From NCBI GenBank assembly GCA_005765155.1, contig VCCP01000005.1, forward strand, positions 3,720,001-3,784,000: a DNA stretch of 64,000 bases, written 5' to 3'. The notes below the pieces were generated by a model, which searched no databases, was not told the origin of the DNA, and saw nothing but the letters and a program-made list of their open reading frames with translations. Source of the DNA: Zelopaecilomyces penicillatus. Lineage: Eukaryota > Ascomycota > Sordariomycetes > Hypocreales > Pseudodiploosporaceae. The position numbers and the translations under genes were made by a program. This document shows, piece by piece, positions 59,651-64,000 of this stretch. The stretch's first letter is position 1. Each line of letters begins with the position of its first letter.

Positions 59651-62600
59651 TTGGTTAAGTTCATTTTTTTTTTCTTAGCTCGCCATGTTCTCATCGCGAT
59701 CAAGCTCGCCAGGATGCTACCCAATGCTCCTACTGTAAAACCGAACTAGCCAACATAGGCAATGGCTTTTACCAGTGAGCGGAAAGCTATTCGTGTTGTC
59801 TGTGTGTACCATTTCGCTCCTTTTGTTTTAACAGTGCCAGTGTCTGTGGGTTAGTGTTTTAATTGAGTGTGTTTCCCCTATAATGTGCAACGTAGACTAC
59901 CTAATAAGTGGCGGCGCCATGGTCCCCTTGCGTTGCATGATTTGGTTGGGAGGAAACCGAGACTAGGAAGATTGAGGTAAAACCCATCATTGAAATGCAC
60001 AAAATGCCCATTTAATTACGCCAATCTACGCGTTCGTCTCGTGACATGGATGTACTCTACGCGTTGAAGTTTTGGGAATTGGGAGATATGTAGGGGCGTC
60101 AGATATCTGAGCAGTTCACACAGCTCTATGATACATGGTGGACTTGGGGCCTTTTCTTTTTCATCCAAGGGGGTGGTTTGTGGTATCGTAGATTTGCACC
60201 CTCGTTAGAGATGGGCAGCCGGGCTAAGCGTCCATCGTGCAAGCATGGGTTTGCAACAGTTGCTGTTGCTTTTTTTCCCTGATGAATGATTTGCGAATGA
60301 GGAAAAAGGAAGGGGTTGGTTGGTGAGCAAGGTTGTGTTGATGATGAGAGTGAACGACAAGCACCAACACCAGCAACACCACCACCACCACCATCACAAT
60401 CACATACATACATACATACGATCACACCATCGAGATCCTGATCCCTGCCCCGGTTGGGGAGATCGAAGATGCAATCATGTGTGCCCCTGTTCCGAAAGCT
60501 AACGAACCTCTTGGTCGAGCTCTACGGGTAGAAGTTGGTGACGGATTGATGATGGTTGAGACTGACTGAATGTGCTGGATAATTGTCTGTTATATCTGAT
60601 GAATGTGGGGGTTTGTTAAAGGAGGTTGTCTATTGACTTTACTTGATGGACCTTTCGTTTATGATGTCCAATTTTCAAGTTAAGAAGCAACGACAATAAA
60701 GTTGTACATGACCCTGAGATCTGTGAATGCAAGACTACGATTGTTTGTCGATTATACCAATGCCTTGGTAGTTGTGTACAGGGAATCTCCTTGCTGCCAA
60801 TATATTGATTCAACAGGCAATTACCTCCAGGGTAGAAACTCCACAGCCATTATTAACCGAGGAGAAACGGAGGACTTGAGAACAATACACATATAAAAGC
60901 AACTTGAACAATCTAAGTGAGGACATAGACTCACGAACACGATATTCACATGTTGTATATTTCCATTTCCCCCAGCATCTATTCAGTTCCTAATTGATAA
61001 ACTGACGATCCACAAGAAAGCTTCATCATGTCATCATAGCTGACAACCCACACTCGGAACTCTTACACTCCGTGGCTAGAACAAGCCAAGACCCGGGCAT
61101 TGAGGGTTTCGCGCGGGCCGTCCATACATACATATGCATAATGCAGGATGCTGTGTCTTTGCCTTCATGCGTCCCAAGAAAATATAAAATTGGGTCCTAT
61201 TGATGCTTAGCCATAGGTTGCTGTTATTATTCATAATAACTCTTTTCGTCTCTAGTCGTCTTATTAGTTTGTATAGCCGCTTCTGGATATCCTAACACGC
61301 ATGGATCTGTATATATAAGCTCACACAAAGAGCATAACGAACTTTAATCCCATTATTTCATCTTGTATTCCGGACATTACATGTAAACCTATACATGTAT
61401 GTATGTACAAACATCCCTGGATGCGCGTGCGGATTGACAGCTGTGCGTCAAATTAATACCAGGTTCAATACCCCCGTTATTGCTGTTGTTGTTGTTCGCT
61501 CGGACAGCAACGAGCACGCACGAATTGAACGAGAGACGACCAGGGATGGGGGATGGGAGGAGTTTCCATAGAGGAGCCAAGGGCTCTGCATCTTTTGTCC
61601 CGGTTCTCAAATATTAATAAAGAGAGGGCAATTAATATCTGAGAACCCCTACTTCTCCGTAAACGCGCATCATTCCGTTCGCTTACCGAGCGCCCTGCAG
61701 CTCGGCACGGCGATCATGATCTATTAAATGTACCATATGTACTGTAATTACCACTTGTTTCCCTTCCCTTCTTTTTCTTTTCTTTTTGTGCTGGTCTCGG
61801 GTGTGTAAATGTCTAAATTACGGGGTTTGTTTGAGTAGACATGAACCGTTCGATGGGGGTAATTGCGTAGAATTGGACGGGCTTTGACCTTGTGATGGGG
61901 ACATTTTTGGTCTCTAGATGTCATGATCAGGAACCTCAATGATATGCCTATCTGGAATTGTAACCCAGTTTCTCACCTTTAAGCTGAAGCTGAACAAAAC
62001 AAAAACGCGTACACAGCAACTATGGTGAAGAAATAATTGCTTCTTCCTCATCGCCAAATCGGGGATAACAGGTTCATTACTCGTCGATCGCGCTGCTTCG
62101 TGATGGAAATTACATGTCAACAATATTTGCTTTTTTTCTTCTCCTTCCAGTCACGATCCGTCTGATGAAAGTCGGTCACGTCTGAGTACAAGGAACAATA
62201 ATTAGTGGTGACACACGGCACTCACTTCCTTCAAGATAAGCCTCTCGCCCCCCCTACCTCGTACTTTTCTCACTCATTAATTGCGTTTGGCGTCCGGCCC
62301 TTTTGACGCTATGGCGTTTTTCTGGGGGGGGGGGGGGAATCCCGATTCAAATTTCATCTCCTACCCCAGTCGCGCTCACGCTCACTGACGACGCAATCAT
62401 ATTAATACCATACCATACCATAATTATCATACAAACACGGAATGACACGCTCGCGTCAAGAAAAAAAAACACTGGAGATGTGGGCCAGACAGACATGGGG
62501 AGACCCCTTGGAAAAAGCTGGATGTTAGGACACGCCCGTTAACTGTCTACTTTCGCGAAAAAGAGCCCATCCGCTTCGTCCCGACTGGGGAGGCAGAGAT

Positions 62601-64000
62601 GACAGACAGCATGGGGCACCCCATGGTCTTTATTTAAATGATCTTCTTCTCATTGGCTTCTTCCCCCCCCGTTTTTGACGTGGGCTTCGGACGCAGTTTG
62701 CCTGGTTGTTTTTGCCGTGATTAAATGGAACGAACAGCCCTGCCTACCTCCCCTGGTCGCTTTTTTCGCCTGAACGCTTCATGGATTACACTCTTGGCCT
62801 GCTGCGTCTAGCAAATATCCAATCTCTTGAAAGAACTCTTCTAGAATTGGCTCCTTATTATAACCTACACCGACTATATCATATGCATATGCCCCCCATC
62901 TTAATTCCGCAAATGGCCGCCCTCACTACTGATGGAGAACAACGTTCTCTTTCCAGAAATGAGCCCCCGGGCCAAATAGAAAAAGGAGCAGAACAACAGC
63001 CAACCGAATACGGGAGGGTGTGTGTGTCTTATGCGCTGTCACATCTTTCCTTGGCTTTATGAGCTGATCTTCGTCATTCGGCTCGTGGCATCATGAGGCC
63101 CTGTCTGCGGCGTAGAGTGTATAATTGAGACATGCCTATCCGGTGGCTAGATTCTAAAATGGACTGTAATGTAACCCTTTATCCTGCATCATTTCTTGAT
63201 TGCTGGAACGTAGACCAACCAATCGAGTAAATGAAATATTGGTTGGTTGCTCCTTTTCTCCGTCCGTCTTCAAGATGCATGTTATTTCATACTTTGTAAT
63301 TACATCTTCACTCAAGTTGGGGTTAATGCTTCAAAGTCTGTAGCAAAGGAGTTTGACCAGAGGAGCCTAGTGGCTCAATCGCGTAGATTTCCGTATCTGG
63401 AGTGTTCTTTTGAATGATTCATGAAGCTGGTTGATTCTCTTGGGCTGTTGGGCAATAATTCGTGACTGCTGATGGGCAGGGTTTCGCCGGAAGAAACGCT
63501 GTGCAATCCCGCCGCCACATCTTCTTGCCGTGATACTAAGAATACACCAAACTAATATCGATATCACGTAGCACCGAAAGAAAAGAACCTTGCAGAACGC
63601 TTTCGTGTCATGTTGGACAAAATCGTTTATTTGCCGATGGAGGAAAGAAAGAAAACACAAGGCTACACACTCTAATGTAGTTTGTGTGATTTCGAGGCGT
63701 TCATCAGCTTCCCTTCGCTTGGCGGATAGGAAGATGTCGGGTTTGTGTGTCTCTATTTAGAAAGATGGGGACCTCGTTTGGGATACGTTGCATAACTCGG
63801 TATCTGCTCGTGTTGAGCGTGTCGTTGAAAGGTTGGGTATAGGTATAGACTGTACTCATTCTTCATAAGTGTTTGGTGAACCATCATGTAACCATTTCAT
63901 GAGATTAATGCCGTTGTGTCTTGATTTCTTTTGGCATCTGGGCTGTTGCATCTTTGCCAGAAACCATCGCAAACAACATCTATCCAACATGAGATCCAAT
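59651..64000. other. Gene-free region, segment 5 (to window edge)
   Basis: No supportable gene. CAC/CAT-rich and ACATACAT repeats at 60361-60419, a 14-base G run at 62324-62337, ATACC repeats near 62405-62420, and pyrimidine-rich tracts near 61755-61790. The right end may be the distal promoter of a gene outside the window. Confidence 0.5.
60361..60419. repeat. CAC-rich and (CATA)n simple repeats
   Basis: Adjacent CAC-type and CATA-type short tandem repeats in the gene-free region. Confidence 0.8.

Noticed and set aside
48209..62010. Eight ACGCGT (MluI cell-cycle box) sites in the desert, two of them 31 bases apart at 60028 and 60059
   Set aside because: About five to six are expected by chance for a six-base word over 23 kb, and none was seen in the 1.4 kb proximal to the cyclin.
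63358..63420. tRNA D-arm-like string (TAGTGGCTCAATCGCGTAGA)
   Set aside because: No matching acceptor stem or T loop at the required distance.
63367..63660. 97-codon minus-strand ORF with a membrane-helix-like segment
   Set aside because: Contains no ATG at all and would need an unseen upstream exon.

Overview
The window is nuclear DNA of a filamentous ascomycete, most likely a Sordariomycete and probably Hypocreales. The genes carry short introns (56-170 nt) with CTAAC-type branch sites, protein families typical of Pezizomycotina are present (Rax1, CSN7, the CHLCGV-type F-box protein, a Cln1-type cyclin), and codon use is moderately GC-rich. No rRNA or tRNA gene, CRISPR array or intact transposon was found. 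Exon boundaries below come from reading splice signals and protein continuity by eye, without transcript data.

Layout, 0-41 kb (gene-bearing): an SLC35/TPT-type transporter (-), a 4.5 kb spacer, a PLOD-like type II membrane glycosyltransferase (+), an F-box protein with a broken N-terminal frame (-), a Ccc2-type Cu(I) P-type ATPase (-), COP9 signalosome subunit 7 (+), the RGS/membrane protein Rax1 (-), ribosomal protein L31 (+), a UBE2C-type ubiquitin-conjugating enzyme (-), checkpoint kinase Chk1 (+), the APC/C RING subunit Apc11 (-), an unassigned polytopic membrane protein (-), a two-domain rhodanese/Tum1-type sulfurtransferase (+), ribosomal protein S2 (+), a 1249-residue protein of unknown function that is split over two large ORFs (-), and a G1/S cyclin of the Cln1 type (-).

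Layout, 41-64 kb: about 23 kb upstream of the cyclin has no ORF that I can support as a gene. It is not AT-rich. It holds microsatellites, a 9-bp minisatellite, CAA-rich unstructured tracts and several unusually long G or C homopolymers. It is either a very long regulatory or non-coding-RNA region, or it holds genes too short or too spliced to see by eye.

Functionally, the middle of the window is rich in cell-cycle and ubiquitin genes. The E2 and the RING subunit that work together on the anaphase-promoting complex flank Chk1 within 4.5 kb. CSN7, which regulates cullin-RING ligases, lies nearby, and a G1 cyclin lies 13 kb further on. The clearest oddities are two compensating frameshifts in the F-box gene, an initiator-only first exon in chk1, a 35-nt first exon that splits the first copper motif of the Ccc2 protein, a GC-AG intron in the cyclin, and the large gene desert.
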